Assembly (NCBI GenBank): GCA_965206355.1
Contig: OZ242212.1
Location: 868,001-932,000 of the forward strand
Origin: Spongiihabitans sp965206355
GTDB lineage: Bacteria > Pseudomonadota > Gammaproteobacteria > Arenicellales > Poriferihabitantaceae
Reading direction: 5' to 3'
DNA length: 64,000 nucleotides
The position numbers and the translations under genes were made by a program. This document shows, one piece after another, positions 26,912 through 36,006 of this stretch. Every line of letters starts with the position of its first letter. Within the stretch, counting starts at the first letter, position 1. The notes below the pieces were generated by a model that was given only the letters and a program-made list of their open reading frames with translations, was not told the origin of the DNA and did no database searches.

Positions 26912-28924
26912 CTATCTCGATAACACGTTCTCTACCGCCTCAACCACCCGCTCGGCAGTCATCCCCAAATACCGAAAGACATCTCCTGCGGGTGCAGATG
27001 CGCCAAAAGTATCAATGCTGACAACAGCGTCATCAGCACCCGTATATTTAACCCAGCCATCGCCGATCCCTGCCTCAACCGCAACGCGTCGGCGGACTGT
27101 CGGCGGTAGCACCGAGTCCTGATAATCTGAATGCTGTGCGTCAAATCTATCGGTTGACGGCATAGAGACCACCCGAATTCGGTGCTGCGCTAATCGCTGC
27201 GCTGCTGTCATTGCCAGCTCAACTTCGGAGCCTGTGGCAATGATAATGACTTCAGGTTCTCCATCACACTGCTTGAGTATATACCCACCGCACTTGATGT
27301 TCTCTATTTGATCGGCATTTCGTGTCTGATGTGCCAGATTCTGTCTGGAAAAAATCAAGCTAAACGGCTGATTAGTCGATGCACATGCCTGTTGCCACGC
27401 CACCAACGACTCTACCGCATCGCAAGGTCGCCATACTGCCATCCCCGGAATCAATCTTAACGTCGCCGTTTGCTCCACTGCCTGATGGGTCGGTCCGTCT
27501 TCACCCAGCCCAACAGAATCATGGGTAAACACAAACAGACTCGGTATCTTCATTAACGCTGCCATACGCAAGGCATTTCTGGCGTATTCCGAAAACATCA
27601 GAAATGTAGCGCCATAGGGTTTGAATCCACCATACAGCGCCAGCCCATTGACAATCGCTGCCATAGCAAATTCACGCACCCCAAAATAGATATAGTTACC
27701 ATTGGCATCGCTTTCAATGCCTCTTGAGCCAGACCATATAGTCAAATTAGAGCCGGCAAGATCAGCCGACCCACCAATCAATTCCGGCAACAATGCACCC
27801 AAACCTTCCAGTGCATTGAGTGATGCCTTGCGTGATGCGATACATTCGCGTTTTTCGTTGATTGCAGTGACTAAGTCGGTACAGTGCACTGCAAAGTTGT
27901 CTGGAAGTGCGCTATTGGTACGGCGCACAAACTCGGCTGCCAGGTCCGGATAGTCGTTTTGGTAATGCGCAAAGGTCTCGTGCCATCGTTGCTCCGCCGC
28001 CTGACCGCTTGCCAGTGCATTCCATGCGGCATAGATTTCTTGTGGGATTGTAAACGGCGGGTAAGGCCAGCCTAATTGCTGTCGCGCCAAGACAACCTCA
28101 TCGTCACCCAGTGCCGCACCATGACTAGATGCTTTTCCACTTTTGTTAGGCGAGCCAAAACCGATTGTCGTTTGACAACAAATCAGACTTGGGCGTTCGC
28201 TTTCGGCTTGGGCTTGTCCAATAGCCGCCGTCACCGCATCGGCATCATGCCCATCAACATTAGCAATCACATGCCAGCCATAACTCTCAAACCGCATCGG
28301 TGTATTATCGGTAAACCAACCCGCCACCTGCCCGTCAATGGAAATGCCGTTATCGTCATAAAAGCCGATTAACTTGCCCAATTTGAGCGTACCTGCCAGC
28401 GAACAACCTTCGTGGGAAATACCCTCCATCAAACAACCGTCCCCCATAAACACATAGGTAAAATGATCGACAATCGTATGCTCTTTTCGGTTGAATTGGG
28501 CAGCTAGTGTTTTTTCTGCTATTGCCATACCCACCGCATTGCAAATTCCCTGTCCCAACGGACCGGTGGTGGTTTCCACACCCGGGGTATAACCGTATTC
28601 AGGGTGTCCGGGCGTTTTTGAATGCAGTTGTCGGAATTGTTTGATTTGATCAATATCCAGATCATAGCCGCAAAGATGTAGCAATGAATAGATTAACATT
28701 GAAGCATGACCGTTAGACAGCACAAAACGATCCCGATTCTGCCACTTTGGATTGGCTGGATTGTGTTTAAGAAAATCGCACCACAGCACCTCCGCAATGT
28801 CCGCCATACCCATCGGTGCACCAGGGTGTCCCGAATTGGCTTTTTGCACCGCATCCATACTCAGGACACGAATGGCATTGGCTTTTTCTGATCGGCTGAC
28901 CACGGTCCCTTGTTGTTGCTTCAT
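26912..28924 (-). CDS. tkt: Transketolase
   Basis: Thiamine-diphosphate enzyme of the pentose phosphate pathway, 670 residues as expected. The N-terminal SMDAVQKANSGHPGAPMGMADIAEVLW, the ThDP/Mg motif GDGCLMEGISHEGCSLAG, and the pyrimidine-domain REFAMAAIVNGLALYGG plus the HDSVGLGEDGPTHQ loop are all present. It is the first gene of the tkt-gap-pgk group, 75 bp upstream of gap. A 216-bp spacer with a short hairpin at about 29099-29120 separates it from the suhB-like gene upstream. Confidence 0.96.
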   Translation of the reverse strand: MKQQQGTVVSRSEKANAIRVLSMDAVQKANSGHPGAPMGMADIAEVLWCDFLKHNPANPKWQNRDRFVLSNGHASMLIYSLLHLCGYDLDIDQIKQFRQLHSKTPGHPEYGYTPGVETTTGPLGQGICNAVGMAIAEKTLAAQFNRKEHTIVDHFTYVFMGDGCLMEGISHEGCSLAGTLKLGKLIGFYDDNGISIDGQVAGWFTDNTPMRFESYGWHVIANVDGHDADAVTAAIGQAQAESERPSLICCQTTIGFGSPNKSGKASSHGAALGDDEVVLARQQLGWPYPPFTIPQEIYAAWNALASGQAAEQRWHETFAHYQNDYPDLAAEFVRRTNSALPDNFAVHCTDLVTAINEKRECIASRKASLNALEGLGALLPELIGGSADLAGSNLTIWSGSRGIESDANGNYIYFGVREFAMAAIVNGLALYGGFKPYGATFLMFSEYARNALRMAALMKIPSLFVFTHDSVGLGEDGPTHQAVEQTATLRLIPGMAVWRPCDAVESLVAWQQACASTNQPFSLIFSRQNLAHQTRNADQIENIKCGGYILKQCDGEPEVIIIATGSEVELAMTAAQRLAQHRIRVVSMPSTDRFDAQHSDYQDSVLPPTVRRRVAVEAGIGDGWVKYTGADDAVVSIDTFGASAPAGDVFRYLGMTAERVVEAVENVLSR

Positions 28925-29140
28925 ATTACGCTTACATTTAATTTTATGTTTCAGTTAATGATTGATAACATCCAATCTGCTATTGCCACTATTGCCAACA
29001 CCCTTTAACCTGATCAACGCGCGCTCCAACCGCTCATTGAATCCAGTTTTCAGGTTCAATATCGGCTTTATTGCGAAAGCCAAATATAGCCGTTTTTGGA
29101 TTCAGACAGAAGCCTGAATCATTGGAAATTCGTCCTTAGT

Positions 29141-30001
29141 TTAGAAGCGTGCGGATTGAAGAATATCACTGTTGGCATCAATCCATTCAACCCATTGATT
29201 GAGCAAGGGTTGATTAACCGCTGCCACCACCGAGCGTTTACGCAACTTACTACAATCCAGAGGCAAACCGGACAATGACGTTGCCGCACCGCCGGATTCT
29301 CGGAGAATCAGATAACCGGCAGAAAAGTCCCATAACTTCTGTCCGCCATGTAAATATAATTGAATCCGTCCAGCAGCCAACCAACACCATTCCAACACTG
29401 ATGAACCCAGATTTCTTTGCGATCGATAAGGTGGGCAGCGCACCAGTCGTGCCGACAGATCGCTGACCAGATGCTTGTAATCCACATTGGCAATACAGTC
29501 ACTCAGGTGTTGACCATTTGGGCAAGTCATGGGGTTGCCATTTAAGCAAGCACCCTGCCCCAGTTGTGCCGAAAAACATTCATCCCGCACCGGATCATAA
29601 ATCACAGCGAGCACTGGCGAACCATCAACCACCAATGCCAGTGAAACCCCGAAAAACAAGAATCCTGCGGCAAAGTTTGTGGTGCCATCCAATGGATCCA
29701 ACACCCAATATCCGCGCTCGCTTTGCTGGCAAATTCTGACCTGATCGACGTGCGCCATTTCTTCACCAATAAAGCCATATTCGGGCCAGTTGCTGAACAA
29801 GATACGCTTCAGCTTGTTCTGAATTTCCTGATCCACTTCAGTCACCAAACTCCCGTCCATTTTAACATCAAGAATCAGACTGCGCTTTCTCAACGATACG
29901 ATTAGGGTTGCCGCATCTTTGACGACATCAATAACCGTGGCTACATCCGGAATGTTTGACATGTTTTTGTTTGATGCGCTGTCGCTATTCATTGTCGGCA
30001 T
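29141..30001 (-). CDS. Inositol monophosphatase family protein (SuhB/CysQ-like)
   Basis: Magnesium-dependent, lithium-sensitive phosphatase of 286 residues. The metal-binding acids are in IGEEMAHV, in VLDPLDGTTNFAAGF and in LWDFSAGYLILRESGG, the three signature regions. The motif spacing fits both inositol-monophosphatase (SuhB) and 3'(2'),5'-bisphosphate nucleotidase (CysQ); I cannot decide. The start overlaps the end region of the chemosensory gene upstream (two bases between stop and start), so it is probably the last gene of that operon, an unusual partner. Confidence 0.85.
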   Translation of the reverse strand: MPTMNSDSASNKNMSNIPDVATVIDVVKDAATLIVSLRKRSLILDVKMDGSLVTEVDQEIQNKLKRILFSNWPEYGFIGEEMAHVDQVRICQQSERGYWVLDPLDGTTNFAAGFLFFGVSLALVVDGSPVLAVIYDPVRDECFSAQLGQGACLNGNPMTCPNGQHLSDCIANVDYKHLVSDLSARLVRCPPYRSQRNLGSSVLEWCWLAAGRIQLYLHGGQKLWDFSAGYLILRESGGAATSLSGLPLDCSKLRKRSVVAAVNQPLLNQWVEWIDANSDILQSARF

Positions 30002-30003
30002 GT

Positions 30004-31092
30004 TTAATCGTTAGCCTGCAATTTGCTCCGATTCACACATTGTGCAGGATCAAGTATCAGCACAATGCTGGCATCTGCCAATACGGTAACACCGACAGCA
30101 CCGCTCACAGAGGCAAGCTGGCGACCCGGGGTCTGGACGACGATTTCGGTCGCTTTCTGAAAAGAATCTATTGCAAATGCGGTCATTCTGTCTATGGTCA
30201 TGCCAGATTGTCGGCGACTAATCACCAATAATCTAAGTGAATTTTCGGCAGGCATAGCCGTTTCACCCCATTGCTCTGCCAGATTGATGACTGGAATTTG
30301 TTGTTCACCCAATGCGATATAATACTGTCCGTCAATCAGCCGCATTCCATTTTCAGGTACGCGCATAACCCGCTCGACGCTTCGCATCAACAACGCAAAC
30401 CGATATATGCCGACATCAACCAGCAGTGCTGGCGAAGTCGCCCGTGCATCATCAACAAGTGCATCCGCACCTTCCCCGCCACAATCCCGCTCGTCATTTT
30501 CCTGAACTGGTTTGTAACCGCTATCCGTGGCGACTGCTAACGCATCCGTTGCGGTTGCCATTGACGTTGCAGATTCATCAGCGAGTAATAGTTGTACCAT
30601 GCTAATCAACGATTTCAGATGGTCTTCACTGACTTTGGCAATAAAACCAAGCTCTGCCGCCAAGCCATCGTGCATTTCTTCCAGAAGATTCAGAAAACTA
30701 CTGTCTAATGGCTTATCAGCCTGCTGTAGCAGGCTGACGACAACCTCACTCAAGCGTGCGATATGATCAAATCCTGTGCTGGTGGCGCTTTCCTGCAACA
30801 CCTGAAATTCTCTGCGTATGCCAACGAGGGTATCGTCAGTTACGCCATTTGCGTGCCATACTGCCAGGTAGTTGTTAATGTTATTTAATCGAACGTGACT
30901 TGTTTCGCGAAACACCTGTATAAGCTCGTCGCTTAAATCCGCACCCTCCATACTCTCATCGACATCATCAATCGAAAAATCAAGCGCTGAATCTGCATCG
31001 CCTACAGCTTCATCCGTATTGTCCGCCACAAAAGGAATGGCATTTTTTGTTATTTCAAGCTCAAGCGGATTCAATTTCGAGGGCATGCTCAT
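30004..31092 (-). CDS. Kinase-less ChpA/CheA-like protein: degenerate HPt plus CheW domain
   Basis: The C-terminal half (from about residue 220) is a CheW-type domain: LLVDVGIYRFALLMRSVERVMRVP, INLAEQWGE and ASIVLILDPAQ. The N-terminal half resembles a histidine phosphotransfer bundle (SDELIQVFRETSHVRLNNI...IRREFQVLQESATSTGF), but where ChpA/CheA have HTLKGS this reads FQVLQES, so the phospho-accepting His is replaced. No ATPase or receiver domain exists; P. aeruginosa ChpA has about 2500 residues, this about 360. An in-frame TTG at 31119 would add nine residues. It probably serves as a coupling scaffold, or is a remnant. Confidence 0.7.
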   Translation of the reverse strand: MSMPSKLNPLELEITKNAIPFVADNTDEAVGDADSALDFSIDDVDESMEGADLSDELIQVFRETSHVRLNNINNYLAVWHANGVTDDTLVGIRREFQVLQESATSTGFDHIARLSEVVVSLLQQADKPLDSSFLNLLEEMHDGLAAELGFIAKVSEDHLKSLISMVQLLLADESATSMATATDALAVATDSGYKPVQENDERDCGGEGADALVDDARATSPALLVDVGIYRFALLMRSVERVMRVPENGMRLIDGQYYIALGEQQIPVINLAEQWGETAMPAENSLRLLVISRRQSGMTIDRMTAFAIDSFQKATEIVVQTPGRQLASVSGAVGVTVLADASIVLILDPAQCVNRSKLQAND

Positions 31093-31179
31093 GGTCTTGC
31101 CATTGACTTTTAAGGTCAATTTATAAGATGGTCTTAAATAAATAATATGGTGGTACGGCGTGATAATGGAGTGAGGGAT

Positions 31180-32541
31180 TCAAGAAACGACTGGCTTAAA
31201 TCCGCCAACAGCTTGTTTTAGCTTTTGTGTTATGGCTTTCGTCTGCTCCAAAGTCAGCGCAATCTGAGACGCTTTCAACTCCGACTGCCTGATTGAGGGT
31301 TGTAGCGTAGCTATTTTATTGACTACCGATACCTTTAATTCATTGTACCCGCCAACTTGATTGGCATTCACCTGCTCCTGACTCATGGCGTCAATTTCAT
31401 TCAGCACCTTACCGACCTGATTCGCTGTGGCGACACTGGACAGCATCTCCGCACTGCTTGATTCCATAAAAGCGATTGCACTGTTGGTATCTTGTTGCAC
31501 CTTTTCAATCATGCCTTTGATTTTATTGGAAACACTGCCGGAGCGATCGGCGACACGTTGCACTTCCCCGGCAATGTCAGCAAATTCACGACCAGTTTCT
31601 CCTGCCACTGCTGCCTGCACCAGCGCATTCAGTGATGCAATGTTGATCCGTTCTGTCACATCTTGCATGGTCTTGACAAGCCCGTTAATTTGTTGCGTAT
31701 CTTCCCCTAATCGCCGCAATTTCCTCACCGTTTCCTGAATCTGATGACTTGCCGTATCCAAGCCAGTCACCGTGTTTTGCGCTGCCCGCACGCCTTGTTG
31801 TGCGACTTCTGTGAGTTCCCGTGATGGTTGAGTAGCATCAATAGTGAGAGGCTCAACCCGATCAATTGTTTCAGTCATATTGACCAATTCTTCAGTAACA
31901 CGACGCAATTTCTGAGCTTGCCGATTATCATTGGTCAGCAGTTCAGCGACCAGCGTTTCGGTGTCGCTGGTTACCTGCTCTAATTCAACGGTTACAGCCC
32001 TAATGCTGGCAACCCATTGCCGCAGTTCATCGCCCCAAGTGATCATCATATCTTCAAACAACTGTACTCGACGACATGTCTTTTTATACTTTCTGGAACG
32101 GGCAAGAATTGACCATAACAACCCCAGTGCCGACACGACAATGAGCGCACTCATAATCAGCGGAAGCTGCTCCATCACTATCGGTACTATAGGCTCTATG
32201 GGCAGGTCATCGCCCATCAAATTGGCAGACAGGTTTCTACCAAGCCGGACGACAGGTTCGGTAGCCGCAAGCAACTCAGCAGTCAACTCATTAGCCAGCT
32301 CACGCACCGAAAACGAGTGCCTAACACTATAAATCAGCCCACCGACAGAGACGATTAACAGAAACAACCACCATATCGTCACCCAACTTGTCCTTATATC
32401 AGCTGATTTGTTTTTAGGCATCGATTCAAATATTTTCTCCAGCCGTATTTCTTTGAGTGTCGCATCACAGACCCTCTCATTGACGTTATACGACATATCA
32501 GCGATTTCCTGAAACACGTTTTCTGCGCTCTTGCTATTCAT
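31180..32541 (-). CDS. PilJ-like methyl-accepting chemotaxis transducer, degenerate tip
   Basis: A receptor-like protein of about 453 residues from ATG 32541 (an upstream start overlapping the CheW gene is less likely). Two membrane segments (VTIWWLFLLIVSVGGLIYSV and LPLIMSALIVVSALGLLWSI) enclose a periplasmic loop of only about 60 residues. The cytoplasmic coiled coil has a recognisable hairpin, ERINIASLNALVQAAVAGE, then FADIAGEVQRVADRS. Canonical tips read QTN(I/L)LALNAAI(E/Q)A; here several kinase-contact residues differ. It sits between the CheW-like and ChpA-like genes, the order of pilI-pilJ-chpA. Confidence 0.78.
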   Translation of the reverse strand: MNSKSAENVFQEIADMSYNVNERVCDATLKEIRLEKIFESMPKNKSADIRTSWVTIWWLFLLIVSVGGLIYSVRHSFSVRELANELTAELLAATEPVVRLGRNLSANLMGDDLPIEPIVPIVMEQLPLIMSALIVVSALGLLWSILARSRKYKKTCRRVQLFEDMMITWGDELRQWVASIRAVTVELEQVTSDTETLVAELLTNDNRQAQKLRRVTEELVNMTETIDRVEPLTIDATQPSRELTEVAQQGVRAAQNTVTGLDTASHQIQETVRKLRRLGEDTQQINGLVKTMQDVTERINIASLNALVQAAVAGETGREFADIAGEVQRVADRSGSVSNKIKGMIEKVQQDTNSAIAFMESSSAEMLSSVATANQVGKVLNEIDAMSQEQVNANQVGGYNELKVSVVNKIATLQPSIRQSELKASQIALTLEQTKAITQKLKQAVGGFKPVVS

Positions 32542-32588
32542 TAAATTCGAATTGGCTATTGTTGTCTGCTTGGATATCGCTTGGGCTA

Positions 32589-33206
32589 TTATACTCTGCT
32601 GATACACAAAAACGGCTGAGAATTTGACAAGGCATGAACATCTATCACCCCCCAACGCTTATCCTCATCAATCAGCACACTACTCAAATAAGAGGTTAAT
32701 TTGGAATCCAGTGTTTCGATAGATGCAATGGGCAGATTCATGGCAAAGGACTGAAATCGTACCCGACCAGCAAGCAGCAAAGCACTTTTAAGGTGATGGT
32801 CAGGAAGCAAAATTAAGTGACACGCTTTGGTCACATCCGTCTTTTCTTGGCTTAAAAAATCGGCAAAATCCACCACCGTATATATTTCCCCACGAATATC
32901 CATCATGCCCCTAACCCAGCTTTTCGCCAGCGGCAACGGCGACAGCTCCCCACAAGCAACCACTTCAAGCCCTGCAGTGCCTCCAAAACAGGGAATGACC
33001 AAATTAACATCCGCTAATTTGAACACCAGTCCATACCATAACGCATTTGCGCTGACTGCCACATCAGCCGTTGCCGACTCACTCATATCAGCCTCATCCA
33101 GCCCAGATTCAAGGGGCTGATTGTCGGTAGCGACAGCCTTCGCTTGTTGCCCAGCCACTGTTGAAGTCATGGCGTTAGTATCCTCTTTAACTGCACCCTT
33201 TCTCAT
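32589..33206 (-). CDS. PilI-like CheW coupling protein
   Basis: An acidic linker of about 50 residues is followed by one CheW domain: WYGLVFKLADVNLVIPCFGG, LPLAKSWVRGMMDIRGEIYTVVDFADFL and the C-terminal RWGVIDVHALSNSQPF. The segment GMMDIRGEIYTVVD is the typical receptor/kinase-binding strand. I place the start at ATG 33206 (MRKGAVKED); an upstream ATG at 33272 and one at 33170 are possible. It heads the minus-strand chemosensory operon and is divergent from yqgE. It should couple the PilJ-like receptor to a kinase, but no kinase with an ATPase is in the window. Confidence 0.78.
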   Translation of the reverse strand: MRKGAVKEDTNAMTSTVAGQQAKAVATDNQPLESGLDEADMSESATADVAVSANALWYGLVFKLADVNLVIPCFGGTAGLEVVACGELSPLPLAKSWVRGMMDIRGEIYTVVDFADFLSQEKTDVTKACHLILLPDHHLKSALLLAGRVRFQSFAMNLPIASIETLDSKLTSYLSSVLIDEDKRWGVIDVHALSNSQPFLCISRV

Positions 33207-33375
33207 ACCGATTGTCTGTCTATTTCTCTTGTGAATCCTGATATGCGCTATAATACTACGACAATTCAACAATTCAACAGCCTAGCCACAATTAAGTCGC
33301 TCACAACAAAACACCACAAAAAAACACCGGTTACAACCCTTATTATGAGCAGCAACATCAAACCTGAATCCATCA

Positions 33376-33990
33376 ATGGCATTCTCCATAAATAACGTCG
33401 ATTCTCTGGAAAATCAGTTTCTGGTTTCCATGCCACAACTGCATGACCCTAATTTCAAACAGGCGGTTATTCTGGTGTGCAAACATGATCAGCACGGTGC
33501 AGTTGGCATCATCATCAACCGCCTGACCGGACACCTGATGGGCGATATTTTTGAGCAACTGGAAATAGATGTTGCAAGCAACCATTATGCCAACAAGCCT
33601 GTTGTTGATGGCGGGCCGGTCTATCCTGAGCTTGGACTCGTCGTCCACAACACCACATTGGCAGCACCAACCGATTCATCGATTCAACCCAGTGTACAAT
33701 CATGGGAATCCAGCATGTATATCGGCGACAACCTGCAATTAACCAGCTCCAAGGACATTCTCTCCGATATGGCGCGTGGGCGAGGGCCTGAAAAAGTATT
33801 GATGAGTCTGGGTTATGCTGGCTGGACATCGGGTCAACTGGAAAATGAAATACAGGAAAATGCCTGGTTCACGACTCCTGCCGATCATGATATTTTATTC
33901 GCCACAGAAGTAAACAACAAATGGCAGCAATCAGCACAATTGCTCGGTATTGACGTCAACAAATTTTCTCATCAGGTCGGTCATGCATAA
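33376..33990 (+). CDS. yqgE: YqgE/AlgH family protein (UPF0301)
   Basis: A 204-residue cytosolic protein of the AlgH family. Conserved stretches are LENQFLVSMPQLHDPNFKQAVILVCKHD, GAVGIIINRLT, VVDGGPVYPELGLVVH and LGYAGWTSGQLENEIQENAWF. The molecular function is unknown; the P. aeruginosa homologue was named for an effect on alginate synthesis. It precedes ruvX and pyrR-pyrB as in Pseudomonas, which anchors this locus beside the chemosensory cluster. Confidence 0.94.
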   Translation: MAFSINNVDSLENQFLVSMPQLHDPNFKQAVILVCKHDQHGAVGIIINRLTGHLMGDIFEQLEIDVASNHYANKPVVDGGPVYPELGLVVHNTTLAAPTDSSIQPSVQSWESSMYIGDNLQLTSSKDILSDMARGRGPEKVLMSLGYAGWTSGQLENEIQENAWFTTPADHDILFATEVNNKWQQSAQLLGIDVNKFSHQVGHA

Positions 33991-34050
33991 CTTTATCATT
34001 GCCGATAGTCTGCTTACCGACATCCGCTCAGCAATCCGACAGCTAACACT

Positions 34051-34518
34051 TTGAACCAAAGAATACTCAGTTTCGACTTTGGTTTGAAACGTATTGGTGT
34101 GGCGACTGGTAATCCGCAAACCAAAACAGCCCAGGCACTTTCGACCTTGCCCGCTAATAATGGCAAGCCGAATCAACACGCTCTCGATAAGGTTCTGCAA
34201 CAATGGCAACCGACCTTGCTGATTGTTGGTCTGCCGCTGTCAATGGATGGCAGTGAGAGTGTCATGTCTGCTGCCGCCAGAAAATTCGGGGCAAAGCTAT
34301 CCGAGAAAACCGGCTTAACCGTCAACTTCGTTGACGAGAGATTGACCTCGGTAACTGCTGACCGCTTGTTACGCGAGTCTGTGGAAGCCGGAAAAAAGAT
34401 GACAAAAAAGCGCGTTGGTGCCATTGATAATCTTGCCGCACAGTTGATTCTGCAAACCTATTTAGACGACAATAGCCAATCATGGGCCACATCACTAATA
34501 CTGATAGCATCAATATAG
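34051..34518 (+). CDS. ruvX: RuvX/YqgF Holliday-junction resolvase-like protein
   Basis: RNase H-like fold protein of 155 residues, proposed to act in pre-16S rRNA 5'-end processing. FDFGLKRIGVATGN holds the first catalytic Asp, LLIVGLPLSMDGSES the Gly-rich strand, and VDERLTSVTADRLL the acidic pair. The Asp near the end is in GAIDNLAAQLILQTYLD. The start appears to be TTG at 34051 since no ATG is available in the conserved region. The 3' end overlaps pyrR by 37 bases, suggesting coupling. Confidence 0.92.
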   Translation: MNQRILSFDFGLKRIGVATGNPQTKTAQALSTLPANNGKPNQHALDKVLQQWQPTLLIVGLPLSMDGSESVMSAAARKFGAKLSEKTGLTVNFVDERLTSVTADRLLRESVEAGKKMTKKRVGAIDNLAAQLILQTYLDDNSQSWATSLILIASI

Positions 34519-35045
34519 CAGATACCCTGCAGCAGATGGCCACACAAATTTCTGCCACAGTCGCCTCCTCGCCGACGCTATCCAAACCGATGTTGATTGG
34601 CATTCATACTGGTGGCGTATGGGTTGCGCAGCGACTGCGCACGCTGTTGGGCTATACCGAGCCATTGGCAACTTTGGATATCTCTTTCTACCGCGATGAT
34701 TTTAGTCGGGTTGGACTGAATCCCCAATGCAAATCCTCCGAGTTACCCGCGACCATTGAAAATCGCAATATCATTCTTATTGACGATGTGTTATATACCG
34801 GTCGCACAATTCGAGCAGCGATGAATGAGATATTTTCCTACGGACGACCCAATCAGGTGAAACTGGGGGTATTGATTGAAAGATCGGGACGTGAAATCCC
34901 GATCCAAGCCGATTTTGTTGGTTGTGCTATGAATCTTGATCCATCCGAGCAGGTGAAACTGACCGATGAAAACGGGAAACTTGAACTGAATGTCATCAAT
35001 TTGGCATTAAAAAATGGCACTCAGGAAAGCGATGATGCCATCTGA
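34482..35045 (+). CDS. pyrR: PyrR bifunctional regulator / uracil phosphoribosyltransferase
   Basis: A 187-residue type I phosphoribosyltransferase-fold protein. The PRPP-binding motif IILIDDVLYTGRTIRAAM is near residues 97-114; LIGIHTGGVWVAQRLR is the upstream loop. In Gram-positives it is an RNA-binding attenuator; in Pseudomonas-type clusters it lies directly before pyrB, as here, and its role is less clear. It overlaps ruvX at the 5' end and pyrB at the 3' end. No attenuator structure is evident in the short overlaps. Confidence 0.92.
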   Translation: MGHITNTDSINIADTLQQMATQISATVASSPTLSKPMLIGIHTGGVWVAQRLRTLLGYTEPLATLDISFYRDDFSRVGLNPQCKSSELPATIENRNIILIDDVLYTGRTIRAAMNEIFSYGRPNQVKLGVLIERSGREIPIQADFVGCAMNLDPSEQVKLTDENGKLELNVINLALKNGTQESDDAI

Positions 35046-36006
35046 CAGCGTGTTGCAGTTTGATGAAAAGGGTAACTTAAAACACTTTTTAACCCTAGAC
35101 GGGATGCCCCGCCAGACCCTGATTAACCTCCTTGATACGGCAGAGTCCTTTATCAATCTGGGTAAGCGGGAGATAAAAAAAGTCCCCTTATTGCGTGGTA
35201 AAACGCTGGTTAATCTGTTTTTTGAACCGAGTACACGCACCCGAACGACTTTCGAAATTGCCGGCAAACGACTGTCTGCCGATGTTATCAATCTCGCCGC
35301 TTCCAGAATGTCCACCAGCAAAGGCGAAACTATTCTTGACACCGTTCGTACTCTGGAAGCGATGCACACCGATTTATTCGTAATACGCGATCATACCAGC
35401 GGTGCCGCCCATCTGATTGCCCGCCATCTGCCCGATCACGTTCGGGTAATCAATGCCGGTGATGGTCGTCATGCTCACCCCACTCAAGCGATGCTGGATA
35501 TGTTCACTATCCGCCAATCGAAACCGGACTTTTCCAGCCTGACAATCGCCATCATCGGCGATGTATTGCATTCCCGTGTTGCCCGTTCACAAATCCATGC
35601 CCTGAATATTTTCGGTGCTAAAGAAGTGCGGGTAATCGGGCCGAAAACTCTGATTCCGACAGAAATCGAATCTATGGGTGTAACTACGACCAGCGACATG
35701 TTGGGGGGGCTAGCTGACGTGGATGTGGTGATGATGTTACGCATACAGCACGAACGTATGGATGGGCAACTCATTCCCAGTGAGCAGGAATACTTTAACC
35801 GCTATGGTTTGACCGAGGACAAACTCAAATTTGCTCAAGAAGATGCCATTGTCATGCACCCCGGCCCCATCAATCGCGGTCTGGAAATCGCCTCTACCGT
35901 AGCCGATGGTGCACGTTCGGTGATTCTCAGTCAGGTGACCAATGGTATCGCAGTGAGAATGTCAATTATGGCAAAACTGATGGGTGGGCAGGAGGAAACA
36001 TCATGA
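35032..36006 (+). CDS. pyrB: Aspartate carbamoyltransferase catalytic chain
   Basis: Catalyses carbamoyl phosphate plus aspartate to carbamoyl-aspartate. The carbamoyl-phosphate site FEPSTRTRTTFEIAGKRL is near residue 62-79, MSTSKGET follows, and VMHPGPINRGLEI is the C-terminal aspartate-site loop. The start at 35032 is favoured because AGGAAAG lies just before it; an upstream ATG at 35014 is in frame. It overlaps pyrR by 14 bases and pyrC' by four, the order typical of the large class A ATCase complexes in which an inactive dihydroorotase partner is required. Confidence 0.96.
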   Translation: MMPSDSVLQFDEKGNLKHFLTLDGMPRQTLINLLDTAESFINLGKREIKKVPLLRGKTLVNLFFEPSTRTRTTFEIAGKRLSADVINLAASRMSTSKGETILDTVRTLEAMHTDLFVIRDHTSGAAHLIARHLPDHVRVINAGDGRHAHPTQAMLDMFTIRQSKPDFSSLTIAIIGDVLHSRVARSQIHALNIFGAKEVRVIGPKTLIPTEIESMGVTTTSDMLGGLADVDVVMMLRIQHERMDGQLIPSEQEYFNRYGLTEDKLKFAQEDAIVMHPGPINRGLEIASTVADGARSVILSQVTNGIAVRMSIMAKLMGGQEETS

